Shown: positions 7,664-16,600 of the stretch, in pieces
Layout: every line of letters begins with the position of its first letter
Numbering within the stretch: the first letter of the stretch is position 1
NCBI RefSeq assembly: GCF_005405585.1
Contig: NZ_BJEQ01000028.1
Coordinates: 1 to 40,648, forward strand
Reading direction: 5' to 3'
From: Agarivorans sp. Toyoura001
Lineage (GTDB): Bacteria > Pseudomonadota > Gammaproteobacteria > Enterobacterales > Celerinatantimonadaceae
Length of the DNA: 40,648 bases
The notes under the pieces: model-generated
Seen by the model: the letters and a program-made list of their open reading frames with translations, nothing else
Database searches by the model: none
Told to the model about the DNA's origin: nothing
Position numbers and translations under genes: made by a program

Positions 7664-9658
7664 ATGTCTTCTCGTCGTCAATACGCCAATGCTATCCGTG
7701 CTTTAAGTATGGATGCAGTTCAGCAAGCTAACTCTGGTCACCCTGGTGCTCCAATGGGAATGGCTGATATTGCTGAAGTTCTATGGCGCGACTTTTTGAA
7801 ACACAATCCAACTGACCCAACTTGGGCAGACCGTGACCGCTTTGTTTTATCTAACGGCCATGGCTCTATGTTGCTGTATTCTCTGTTGCACCTATCTGGG
7901 TATCAACTTCCGATTGAAGAGCTTAAAAACTTCCGTCAGCTTCATTCTAAAACACCTGGTCACCCAGAGTACGGTTACGCACCTGGCGTAGAAACCACTA
8001 CTGGCCCGCTAGGCCAAGGCATTACTAATGCCGTAGGTATGGCACTGGCTGAGAAAATCTTAGCGGCGCAATTTAACCAAGATGGTTTCCCGGTTGTTGA
8101 TCACTACACTTACACCTTCTTAGGTGATGGTTGTTTGATGGAAGGTATCTCGCATGAAGCTTGTTCTTTAGCGGGCACTCAAGGCCTAGGTAAACTTATC
8201 GCATTCTGGGATGACAATGGCATCTCTATTGATGGTGACGTAGAAGGTTGGTTTACCGACGATACCGTTAAGCGTTTTGAATCTTACGGCTGGCATGTAA
8301 TTGGTGGCGTAGATGGCCACGATAGTGAAGCCATTAGCGCAGCGATTAAAGCCGCTCAGGCTGAAACGACTCGCCCAACCATGATTTGTTGTAAAACAGT
8401 GATTGGTTTTGGTTCGCCAAACAAATCGGGTAGCCATGATTGTCACGGTGCTCCACTAGGCGCTGAAGAGATTGCAGCTGCTCGTGAGTTCTTAAACTGG
8501 CCACATGCTGCGTTTGAAATCCCACAAGATGTTTACCAAGCGTGGGACGCTAAAACTGCGGGTGAGAAATCACAGTCAGAGTGGAACCAATTGTTTGCCG
8601 GCTATGAAGCGGCTCACCCAGCACTAGCAGCTGAGTTCAAGCGTCGTGTGACTGGCCAAATGCCAAGTGATTGGAAAGAGTTTGCCGACAACTACATTAG
8701 CGAGCTTCAAGCAAGCCAAGCTAAAATTGCTACTCGTCAGTCTTCACAAAAAACCTTAGAAGCCTTTGGCCCTAAATTGCCAGAGCTACTAGGTGGCAGT
8801 GCTGATTTAGCACCATCTAACCTTACTATGTGGTCTGGTTCTGAAGCGGTAACCGCTGAAGACGCATCAGGCAACTACATGCACTACGGTGTGCGTGAGT
8901 TTGGTATGTCGGCCATTATGAATGGTATGACTTTGCATGGTGGTTTAAAGCCTTACGGTGCTACGTTCCTAATGTTTATGGAATATGCACGTAACGCTTT
9001 GCGTATGGCTGCTTTGATGAAGCAACCGGCAATTTTTGTTTATACCCACGATTCAATTGGTTTGGGCGAAGATGGCCCAACTCACCAAGCGGTAGAGCAA
9101 ACTGCTAGCTTACGTTTAACACCTAACATGAGCACCTGGCGTCCATGTGATTCAGTAGAGTCTGCAGTTGCTTGGCGTCATGCGGTAGAAAGTACCGATA
9201 GCCCAACTTCGCTTATCTTCTCTCGTCAAGGGTTAGCGCCGCAACCGCGTGATGCACAGCAACTTGCTGATGTTGCGCGTGGTGGTTACGTACTGAAAGA
9301 TTGCGCAGGTACGCCAGAGCTTATCTTGATTGCTACAGGTTCAGAAGTTGAGCTAGCGGTAGCAGCAGCGGATGAACTAACAGCTGCAGGTAAAGCAGTA
9401 CGTGTAGTCTCGATGCCAGCCACAGATGTGTTTGATGCACAATCGCCAGAATACCGTGAATCAGTGTTACCTATTGCTGTACGCAAACGTATTGCTGTTG
9501 AAGCTGGAATTGCAGACTTCTGGTACAAGTACGTTGGCTTTGATGGCAAAGTACTGGGTATGACTACCTTCGGTGAGTCAGCGCCAGCGGGTGAATTGTT
9601 CAAGCTATTTGGTTTCACTAAAGAAAACTTAGTGAACATGGCGAACGAACTTCTGTAA
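7664..9658 (+). CDS. tktA: Transketolase
   Basis: The 664-residue thiamine diphosphate enzyme of the non-oxidative pentose phosphate pathway moves two-carbon ketol units between sugar phosphates. Motifs: [18 protein letters not shown] near the N-terminus, the ThDP/Mg motif GDGCLMEG beginning near residue 154 and ending in [13 protein letters not shown] at the start of the pyrimidine domain, and the C-terminal ATGSEVELA. The start at 7664 ([18 protein letters not shown]) follows an AGGAG site; a start five codons upstream would overlap that site. The gene heads the carbon-metabolism run tkt-epd-pgk-fba, but a terminator separates it from epd. The codon choice is that of a highly expressed gene. 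Confidence 0.97.
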   Translation: MSSRRQYANAIRALSMDAVQQANSGHPGAPMGMADIAEVLWRDFLKHNPTDPTWADRDRFVLSNGHGSMLLYSLLHLSGYQLPIEELKNFRQLHSKTPGHPEYGYAPGVETTTGPLGQGITNAVGMALAEKILAAQFNQDGFPVVDHYTYTFLGDGCLMEGISHEACSLAGTQGLGKLIAFWDDNGISIDGDVEGWFTDDTVKRFESYGWHVIGGVDGHDSEAISAAIKAAQAETTRPTMICCKTVIGFGSPNKSGSHDCHGAPLGAEEIAAAREFLNWPHAAFEIPQDVYQAWDAKTAGEKSQSEWNQLFAGYEAAHPALAAEFKRRVTGQMPSDWKEFADNYISELQASQAKIATRQSSQKTLEAFGPKLPELLGGSADLAPSNLTMWSGSEAVTAEDASGNYMHYGVREFGMSAIMNGMTLHGGLKPYGATFLMFMEYARNALRMAALMKQPAIFVYTHDSIGLGEDGPTHQAVEQTASLRLTPNMSTWRPCDSVESAVAWRHAVESTDSPTSLIFSRQGLAPQPRDAQQLADVARGGYVLKDCAGTPELILIATGSEVELAVAAADELTAAGKAVRVVSMPATDVFDAQSPEYRESVLPIAVRKRIAVEAGIADFWYKYVGFDGKVLGMTTFGESAPAGELFKLFGFTKENLVNMANELL

Positions 9659-9689
9659 GCACTTGCAAGTGCTCGTTCAGTAATAAATA

Positions 9690-9718
9690 GAACCCTCTGC
9701 TAAGAGGGTTCTTTGTTT
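9690..9718 (+). terminator. Intrinsic terminator after transketolase
   Basis: A 9-bp perfect stem GAACCCTCT / AGAGGGTTC with a GCTA loop is followed by TTTGTTT. It separates tkt from epd; the epd ATG lies 26 bases further on. Confidence 0.88.
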
Positions 9719-9744
9719 CAGCGTTATAGAAAAAGGCGATTATT

Positions 9745-10770
9745 ATGCCTCGTCAGCCTATCAAAGTAGCGATAAATGGTTTCGGCCGAATTGGTCGCAG
9801 CGTGCTTCGCGCTTTATTTGAATCTCACCGTCAACACAAAATCAAAATCGTTGCGATTAATGAACTAGCCAGCCCAGAAGCAATGGCTCATCTGCTTAAA
9901 TACGATTCTACCCACGGCACGTTTGCTGAAGATGTATTGCTGCAAGGCGAAAAGCTCACAGTAGAAGGTCAAGCCATTCAATTGCTGCATCAACGCGAGC
10001 CCAATCAGTTACCGTGGAAAGATTTAGCGGTAGATATTGTCATGGAATGTACTGGGCGTTTTAGCTCGGTGGCCGATGCGCAAATGCATATTGACGCCGG
10101 GGCCAAGAAAGTTTTGTTTTCTCACCCTGCCGATCCTTGCGTAGATCAAACGGTAGTCTATGGTGTAAATGAAGATTTGCTGAGTGCTAGCGACAAAGTG
10201 GTCTCAAATGGCTCTTGTACGACCAATTGTATCGTACCGGTGATTCAGGTCTTAGATGAAGCCTTTGGGGTTGAATGTGGTACTATTACTACAATTCACT
10301 CAGCAATGAACGACCAACAGGTCATTGATGCCTACCATACTGACTTACGCAGAACCCGTGCGGCTGGGCAGTCAATCATTCCTGTTGATACTAAGCTGGC
10401 TAAGGGTGTAGAGCGAATCTTGCCTAAATTCGCCGGTAAGTTTGAAGCCATTGCGGTGAGGGTGCCTACGCAAAACGTTACGGCGATGGACTTGAGTGTA
10501 ACATTGTGTAAAAAAGTTACAGTTTCTGATATAAATCAAGCCATACAAGCAGCACTTTGCGGTAAATTAAGCGGCATATTGAGCTATACCGAAGAACCTT
10601 TGGTGTCTATCGACTTTAATCACGATAGTCATTCAAGCATTATTGATGGTTCTCAAACACGGGTTAGCGGCGAACATTTAGTGAAAGTGTTGGCCTGGTG
10701 TGACAACGAATGGGGCTTCGCCAATCGCATGTTAGATACCGCTGAATTAATGAGTAACACGGAATTGTAG
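9745..10770 (+). CDS. epd: D-erythrose-4-phosphate dehydrogenase
   Basis: The 341-residue member of the glyceraldehyde-3-phosphate dehydrogenase family oxidises erythrose-4-phosphate to 4-phosphoerythronate, the first step of de novo pyridoxal phosphate synthesis. The NAD-binding [15 protein letters not shown] opens the protein, and the catalytic cysteine lies in SNGSCTTNC around residue 158, with the partner His in [10 protein letters not shown]. Epd is favoured over a true GAPDH because of the neighbourhood (epd-pgk-fba is conserved in gammaproteobacteria) and the [21 protein letters not shown] segment. A function as a second GAPDH cannot be excluded from sequence alone. Confidence 0.93.
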   Translation: MPRQPIKVAINGFGRIGRSVLRALFESHRQHKIKIVAINELASPEAMAHLLKYDSTHGTFAEDVLLQGEKLTVEGQAIQLLHQREPNQLPWKDLAVDIVMECTGRFSSVADAQMHIDAGAKKVLFSHPADPCVDQTVVYGVNEDLLSASDKVVSNGSCTTNCIVPVIQVLDEAFGVECGTITTIHSAMNDQQVIDAYHTDLRRTRAAGQSIIPVDTKLAKGVERILPKFAGKFEAIAVRVPTQNVTAMDLSVTLCKKVTVSDINQAIQAALCGKLSGILSYTEEPLVSIDFNHDSHSSIIDGSQTRVSGEHLVKVLAWCDNEWGFANRMLDTAELMSNTEL

Positions 10771-10791
10771 GTTTAGCCATGCTGGCTAAAC
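10771..10791 (+). other. Intercistronic hairpin between epd and pgk
   Basis: A perfect 8-bp inverted repeat (GTTTAGCC / GGCTAAAC, 5-base loop) starts at the base after the epd stop. The sequence behind it (TGTAAGTTTAATTTTTAAA) is only loosely T-rich. It could be a partial terminator or an mRNA processing or stability element that lets pgk be expressed more strongly than epd. Confidence 0.55.
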
Positions 10792-10827
10792 TGTAAGTTT
10801 AATTTTTAAAACTATAGAGGACAGATA

Positions 10828-11991
10828 ATGTCAATTATCAAAATGACCGACTTAGATCTTGCAGGCAAACGCGTATTCATTCGTGCTGATCTAAACGTTC
10901 CAGTAAAAGACGGTAAAGTAACTTCTGATGCACGTATCCTAGCATCTCTTCCTACTATTAAGCGTTGTATAGAAGCTGGCGCTAAAGTAATGGTTACTTC
11001 TCACCTAGGTCGTCCAACTGAAGGCGAATACGCTGAAGAATTCTCTCTAGCTCCTGTAGTTAACTACTTAAACGACGCACTAGATTGTGACGTTAAACTA
11101 GCTAAAGATTACCTAAACGGCTTAGAGCTAAACTCGGGTGAATTGGTTGTTCTTGAGAACGTTCGCTTCAACAAAGGCGAGAAGAAAAACGAAGAAGAGC
11201 TATCTAAGAAGTATGCTGCATTGTGTGACATCTTCGTTATGGACGCATTTGGTACAGCTCACCGCGCCCAAGCATCTACCCACGGCGTAGGTACTAACGC
11301 GCCTGTAGCGTGTGCTGGTCCTTTACTTGCTGCTGAACTAGAAGCGCTTGGTAAAGCGATGGACAACCCAGCTCGTCCGTTAGTGGCTATTGTTGGCGGT
11401 TCTAAAGTATCAACTAAATTAACAGTGCTTGAGTCTTTATCTAAAATTGCTGACCAACTTGTAGTGGGTGGCGGTATTGCTAATACTTTCATCGCTGCAG
11501 ATGGCCACAATGTAGGTAAATCTTTATACGAAGCTGACCTAGTAGATACCGCTAAAAAACTAATGAAAGAGTGTGCTATTCCTGTAGCCACTGATGTTGC
11601 CTGTGCTAAAGCCTTTGATGAAAATGCAGAAGCTGAAATCAAAAATGTTTCTGAAGTACAAGACGACGATATGATCTTCGACTTAGGCCCAGATTCTACA
11701 GCAGCTCTTGCTGAAATTATTGGCAATGCTAAAACTATCCTTTGGAATGGCCCTGTTGGCGTATTTGAATTCAAGAATTTTGAAGCAGGTACCGCGGGTA
11801 TTTCTAAAGCTATCGCCGAGTCTGCAGGCTTCTCTGTAGCGGGTGGTGGTGATACACTAGCGGCCATCGACAAGTTTGGTATTAAAGCCGATGTATCTTA
11901 CATCTCTACGGGCGGCGGCGCTTTCCTAGAGTTTGTAGAAGGCAAAGTATTACCAGCTGTAGCCATGCTTGAAGAGCGTGCAAAAGGCTAA
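10828..11991 (+). CDS. pgk: Phosphoglycerate kinase
   Basis: The 387-residue monomeric glycolytic kinase transfers phosphate between 1,3-bisphosphoglycerate and ADP. Substrate-binding [13 protein letters not shown] is at the N-terminus, followed by SHLGRPTEG and [12 protein letters not shown]. The hinge and nucleotide-binding motifs [18 protein letters not shown] and GGGDTLAAI lie in the C-terminal half. Length equals that of E. coli Pgk. A GAGGACAG ribosome binding site precedes the ATG. It lies 57 bases after epd and ends with its own terminator. Confidence 0.98.
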   Translation: MSIIKMTDLDLAGKRVFIRADLNVPVKDGKVTSDARILASLPTIKRCIEAGAKVMVTSHLGRPTEGEYAEEFSLAPVVNYLNDALDCDVKLAKDYLNGLELNSGELVVLENVRFNKGEKKNEEELSKKYAALCDIFVMDAFGTAHRAQASTHGVGTNAPVACAGPLLAAELEALGKAMDNPARPLVAIVGGSKVSTKLTVLESLSKIADQLVVGGGIANTFIAADGHNVGKSLYEADLVDTAKKLMKECAIPVATDVACAKAFDENAEAEIKNVSEVQDDDMIFDLGPDSTAALAEIIGNAKTILWNGPVGVFEFKNFEAGTAGISKAIAESAGFSVAGGGDTLAAIDKFGIKADVSYISTGGGAFLEFVEGKVLPAVAMLEERAKG

Positions 11992-11997
11992 GAACGT

Positions 11998-12024
11998 AAT
12001 CGGGAGCGCAGCTCCCGATTTTCT
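11998..12024 (+). terminator. Intrinsic terminator after pgk
   Basis: A 9-bp stem ATCGGGAGC / GCTCCCGAT with a 3-base loop is followed by TTTTCTG, starting 7 bases after the pgk stop. Since fba follows 66 bases later in the same direction, it either separates the units or sets their ratio. Confidence 0.9.
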
Positions 12025-12089
12025 GTATTAGAATACTCTGTTACAGAAACAAGAATTTTTAATCAACAAGACTAAATGGAACCATTGCT

Positions 12090-13166
12090 ATGTCTAAGAT
12101 CTTTGACGCAGTTAAACCAGGTGTAATCTCTGGTGATGACGTACAGAAAGTTTTCGAAATTGCTAAAGAAAACAAATTCGCACTACCAGCGGTAAACGTA
12201 GTTAACACTGACTCAATCAACGGCGTACTAGAAGCTGCGGCTAAAGTTAAGTCTCCAGTTGTTGTTCAGTTCTCTAACGGCGGTGCAGGTTTCTTCGCTG
12301 GTAAAGGCGTTAAACTTGAAGGTCAAGGTGCTCAAATCCTTGGTGCTGTTGCTGGTGCAAAATATGTACACGCTGTTGCTGAAACCTACGGTGTTCCAGT
12401 TATCCTGCACACTGACCACGCGGCTAAGAAATTGCTTCCTTGGATCGACGGTCTTCTAGATGCTGGTGAAGAGTTCTTCGCTCAAACTGGTAAGCCTCTT
12501 TTCTCTTCTCACATGCTTGACCTAAGTGAAGAGTCTCTAGAAGAAAACATTGATACATGTGCTAAGTACCTAGAGCGCATGGCTAAAATGAACATGACTA
12601 TCGAAATCGAACTTGGCTGTACTGGTGGCGAAGAAGACGGCGTAGATAACTCTGACATGGACGCATCTGAGCTTTACACTTCTCCTGAAGACGTAGCATA
12701 CGCATACGAGAAACTAATGGCTGTTAGCCCACGTTTCACTATTGCTGCTTCTTTCGGTAACGTACACGGTGTTTACCAAGCGGGTAACGTAGTACTTACT
12801 CCTACTATTCTACGTGATTCACAAGCTTACTGTGCTGAGAAATTTGGTATTGCACCAAACGCACTTAATTTTGTATTCCACGGTGGTTCTGGTTCTTCTG
12901 AAGCAGAAATCCAAGAGTCTATCGGCTACGGTGTTATCAAAATGAACATCGACACTGATACTCAGTGGGCAACTTGGGATGGTATCCGTACTTACTCAGC
13001 TGAAAACTTTGATTACCTACAAGGCCAAATCGGTAACCCTAAAGGTGCTGATCAACCTAACAAGAAGCACTACGATCCTCGCGTATGGTTACGTGCTGGT
13101 CAATCTTCAATGGTTGCTCGTTTAGAAAAAGCGTTCTCTGACTTAAATGCAGTAGACGTGCTGTAA
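12090..13166 (+). CDS. fbaA: Class II fructose-bisphosphate aldolase
   Basis: The 358-residue zinc-dependent aldolase cleaves fructose-1,6-bisphosphate to dihydroxyacetone phosphate and glyceraldehyde-3-phosphate. Zinc ligands are in HTDHAAKKLLPW and in the C-terminal FHGGSGSSEAEI; the substrate-loop segment is ELGCTGGEEDGVDNSD, and IKMNIDTDTQWA follows. It is of the E. coli FbaA type (class IIA, dimeric) by length and motifs. Codon choice is strongly biased, as expected for a very highly expressed gene. A terminator follows 26 bases after the stop. Confidence 0.98.
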   Translation: MSKIFDAVKPGVISGDDVQKVFEIAKENKFALPAVNVVNTDSINGVLEAAAKVKSPVVVQFSNGGAGFFAGKGVKLEGQGAQILGAVAGAKYVHAVAETYGVPVILHTDHAAKKLLPWIDGLLDAGEEFFAQTGKPLFSSHMLDLSEESLEENIDTCAKYLERMAKMNMTIEIELGCTGGEEDGVDNSDMDASELYTSPEDVAYAYEKLMAVSPRFTIAASFGNVHGVYQAGNVVLTPTILRDSQAYCAEKFGIAPNALNFVFHGGSGSSEAEIQESIGYGVIKMNIDTDTQWATWDGIRTYSAENFDYLQGQIGNPKGADQPNKKHYDPRVWLRAGQSSMVARLEKAFSDLNAVDVL

Positions 13167-13192
13167 TTTAGTCATCTAAGGCTATATTACTT

Positions 13193-13222
13193 AAGGCTCG
13201 CTTTGGCGAGCCTTATTCGTTT
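13193..13222 (+). terminator. Intrinsic terminator after fba
   Basis: A perfect 9-bp stem AAGGCTCGC / GCGAGCCTT with a TTTG loop is followed by ATTCGTTTTT. Confidence 0.88.
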
Positions 13223-13601
13223 TTAAATCACAAGTAAATGGTATTAGATGGATTTATTTCAGCCATAATTGATGAGTTGTACATTTTAATTTACGTTTAA
13301 AGTGTTGCTCCACCAGCTATTTGTTCACTTATCCTACCTCTTCAATTTTCTCGCTTTTAGTTCATGATTGTTTTACTTTAGCTTTATAAGCCAATGAATT
13401 TTCTATATTTATAGTTTTAGTATTAAGTGTTTTCCTAAGCTATTCAGGCTCTTATGTTTGATCTTAGGTTTAGATTAGAAAAATTCATTCGTTAAACTAA
13501 GGTCTATTGACTAAAATTTATACTCTAAGCCCTTCGATATAGGCTGAGTCGCTGGCTGCGGATAGCGGGCGTGTTAAATAAAGATTGAAAGGAATAATCA
13601 G
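13223..13601. other. Upstream region of the adhesin operon
   Basis: A 379-base AT-rich leader and promoter region precedes the adhesin. A -10-like TATACT occurs at 13519-13524, without a convincing -35 at proper spacing; TTGACT at 13507 is too close. The last 60 bases carry a GC-richer patch and an AAAGGA ribosome binding site before the ATG at 13602. I compared it with the c-di-GMP-I riboswitch core and saw no match. No gene was found. Confidence 0.5.
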
Positions 13602-16600
13602 ATGGAACAGAGCATTGCAACATCAAATGCAACGATTGTATCAATACAAGGACAAGCGTTTGCAGTAGATGCCCAAGGCACTATTAGATCCCTGCAACCA
13701 GGGGATAGTGTTGTGCCTGGCGAAATGATTATTACTTCCCAAGGTGCGCAACTTGGCTTTTACTATGGTGAAGACCAGTACCTGCTTGGTGACAATAGTG
13801 CTACTCAACTTCCCAATGTTGATATTGCAGAAGGCCCTTTAAGCGCGGCTAACGATCTTGATGTAGACGCTTTGCAACAAGCCATTTTAGAAGGTGCTGA
13901 CCCAACGGAGTTGTTTGAAGCGACTGCGGCTGGTGGCGCTCCTACTGCTGCGGATGGTGAAGCAGCTGGCAACGGTGGGTTTATTACGATCGACCGAATT
14001 GGTGGAGAAACCATTGCTCAAACTGGTTTTAATACCCAAGCTCCCCAAGTTCCAACTAATGCAGCCCAAACTGACTCTGATGCAAACGCTCCAGAACCGC
14101 TAGCAGCAATCGATAACTCTCAACCTGAACCCACTCCCACTCCCCCTGCACCTAGTCCCGATCAAGCACCAACGATTACGCTTACTGCTGGAAGTATTAC
14201 TGAAGATTTAGTGGATGCCGATACCGTTATTGCTAGCTTTACATCAAATGATGCCGACGGTGATGTTTTAAATCACAGCCTGCTAAATGATACTGACGGT
14301 TTTTTTGTTATTGATGGAAACGAAATTAAGTTGAGTGATGCGGGTATTGCTGCAGTTAACAATGACCAACTCAATTTAACGACTTTGAATTTAACCATTC
14401 AAGTTGAAGCTAATGGCCTAACGGCTTCTGATAGTGCTTCTGTAGAGATTGTTAGAGTAGACGACGAGCCCGCCACACCTGTAGATCAAGCTCCAACGAT
14501 AGACGTGGTTGCTCAAAGCGTCACTGAAGATGCAGTCAGCACAGATACAATTGTTGCCAATTTTACCTCAAACGATCCTGATGGTGACGTTCAAACTTAC
14601 CAATTGTTGAATAACGATGACGGCTATTTTGTTATTGATGGTAACCAAGTCAAACTCACTGCTGATGGTGTGGCGGCGATTAATGATGACAGCTTAAATC
14701 TGACAAGCTTGGATTTGACCGTTCAAGTTGAAGCTAATGGCCTTACTTCCACTGATAGCGATACGCTTAGCATTGTAAGAGTGGACGACGAACCAAGCAC
14801 TCCTGTAGATCAAGCTCCAACGATAGACGTGGTTGCTCAAAGCGTCACTGAAGATGCAGTGAGTACAGATACAATTGTTGCCAATTTTACCTCAAGCGAT
14901 CCAGATGGAGATGTGCAGGCTTACCTGTTGTTGAATAACGACGATGGTTATTTTGTGATTGATGGTAACCAAGTAAAACTCACCGCTGATGGTGTGGCGG
15001 CGATTAATGATGACAGCTTAAATCTGACAAGCTTGGATTTGACCGTTCAAGTTGAAGCTAATGGCCTTACTTCCACTGATAGCGATACGCTTAGCATTGT
15101 AAGAGTGGACGACGAACCAAGCACTCCTGTAGATCAAGCTCCAACGATAGACGTGGTTGCTCAAAGCGTCACTGAAGATGCAGTGAGTACAGATACAATT
15201 GTTGCCAATTTTACCTCAAGCGATCCAGATGGAGATGTGCAGGCTTACCTGTTGTTGAATAACGACGATGGTTATTTTGTGATTGATGGTAACCAAGTAA
15301 AACTCACCGCTGATGGCGTGGCGGCAGTAAACAGTGATGCTTTAAACTTGTCTGAACTCTCCATTAGTGTTCAAGTTAGCGCGAATGGACAAACCGCGAC
15401 TGATAGCGACATCGTGAATGTTGTTCGTGTGAATGATGCACCGGAAACCGATGCGGTGGCACTAACGCCGATAGCTGAAGACAGCGGTGCACGTACAATT
15501 ACTAGTGATGAACTACTAGCTAGCGCAGGAGATATCGAAGGTGATGACTTAACGGTAAGCAACCTGCAAATTAGCGCAGGGAGCGGTAGCTTAGTCAATA
15601 ACAACGACGGTACTTGGACTTACACGCCAGCTGCTAATGACGATACAGAAGTGAGCTTCAGTTACGACATCACCGACAATGGCAGTACTAATGGCGCAAG
15701 TGACCCGCAAACGGTAAGCGGCAGTGCCAGCTTAGACATTACTCCCGTGAATGATGCACCGGAAACCGATGCGGTGGTATTAACGCCGATAGCAGAAGAC
15801 AGCGGTGCACTTACTATAACCAGTGATGAACTGTTAGCTAGCGCAGCAGATATCGAAGGTGATGACTTAGCGGTAAGCAACCTGCAAATTAGCGCAGGGA
15901 GCGGTAGCTTAGTTAATAACAACGACGGTACTTGGACTTATACGCCAGCTGCTAATGACGATACCGAAGTGAGTTTCAGCTACGACATCACCGACAATGG
16001 CAGTACAAATGGCGCTAGTGACCCGCAAACGGTAGGCGGCAGTGCCAGCTTAGATTTAAGACCAGATAATGACGCGCCAGATGCTCAAGACGATGATTTC
16101 TCAAATGTAGCGCCTTCTGAATCTGTCCAATTAGATTTGTTGGCTAACGATAGCGATCTGGAAGGTGATGCGATAAGCATTAAATCAATTAACGGCACAG
16201 AACTTACCCCGAGAATTGCGCAAGATATTGCTGTAGCCAATGGTGTTGTTAACGTGACAGCGGCAGGAGTAATTAGCTTTACTGCTAATGCAGATGGTAA
16301 TGGCGCAGTTGATTTTAATTATGTTTTACAGGACGAATTTGGCGCTGAAAGTTCAGCTAGCGTATCTGGAAATGTCGTTGATCTCGTTAATGATTCAGCG
16401 CAAGTATTTGAAGCTGGTTTAGATACTGGTTCGGACGCTGGCGTCGCAGCTACGCTAACAACGGGTAACTTGCTCAGTAATGATGGTGGGGTGGTTGATG
16501 GCTTAGCCATTTCTAGTATCGGTTATGATGGTGGAGTGAACACTGCTGACGTAAATGGTGTGATTAGCTTTGATACTGAACAAGGCTCGCTAACGGTTTA

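Noticed and set aside
13223-13601. c-di-GMP riboswitch in the leader of the adhesin operon
   Set aside because: Biologically attractive, but neither the conserved GEMM core nor the receptor helix pattern was recognised.
14160-15440. CRISPR-like or satellite array
   Set aside because: The 324-bp units are in frame and encode protein domains of an adhesin; there are no short repeats with spacers.
15371-15922. Open frames on the minus strand opposite the adhesin repeats
   Set aside because: They recur with the repeats and reflect the biased codon composition of the plus-strand gene; no ribosome binding sites or family likeness.
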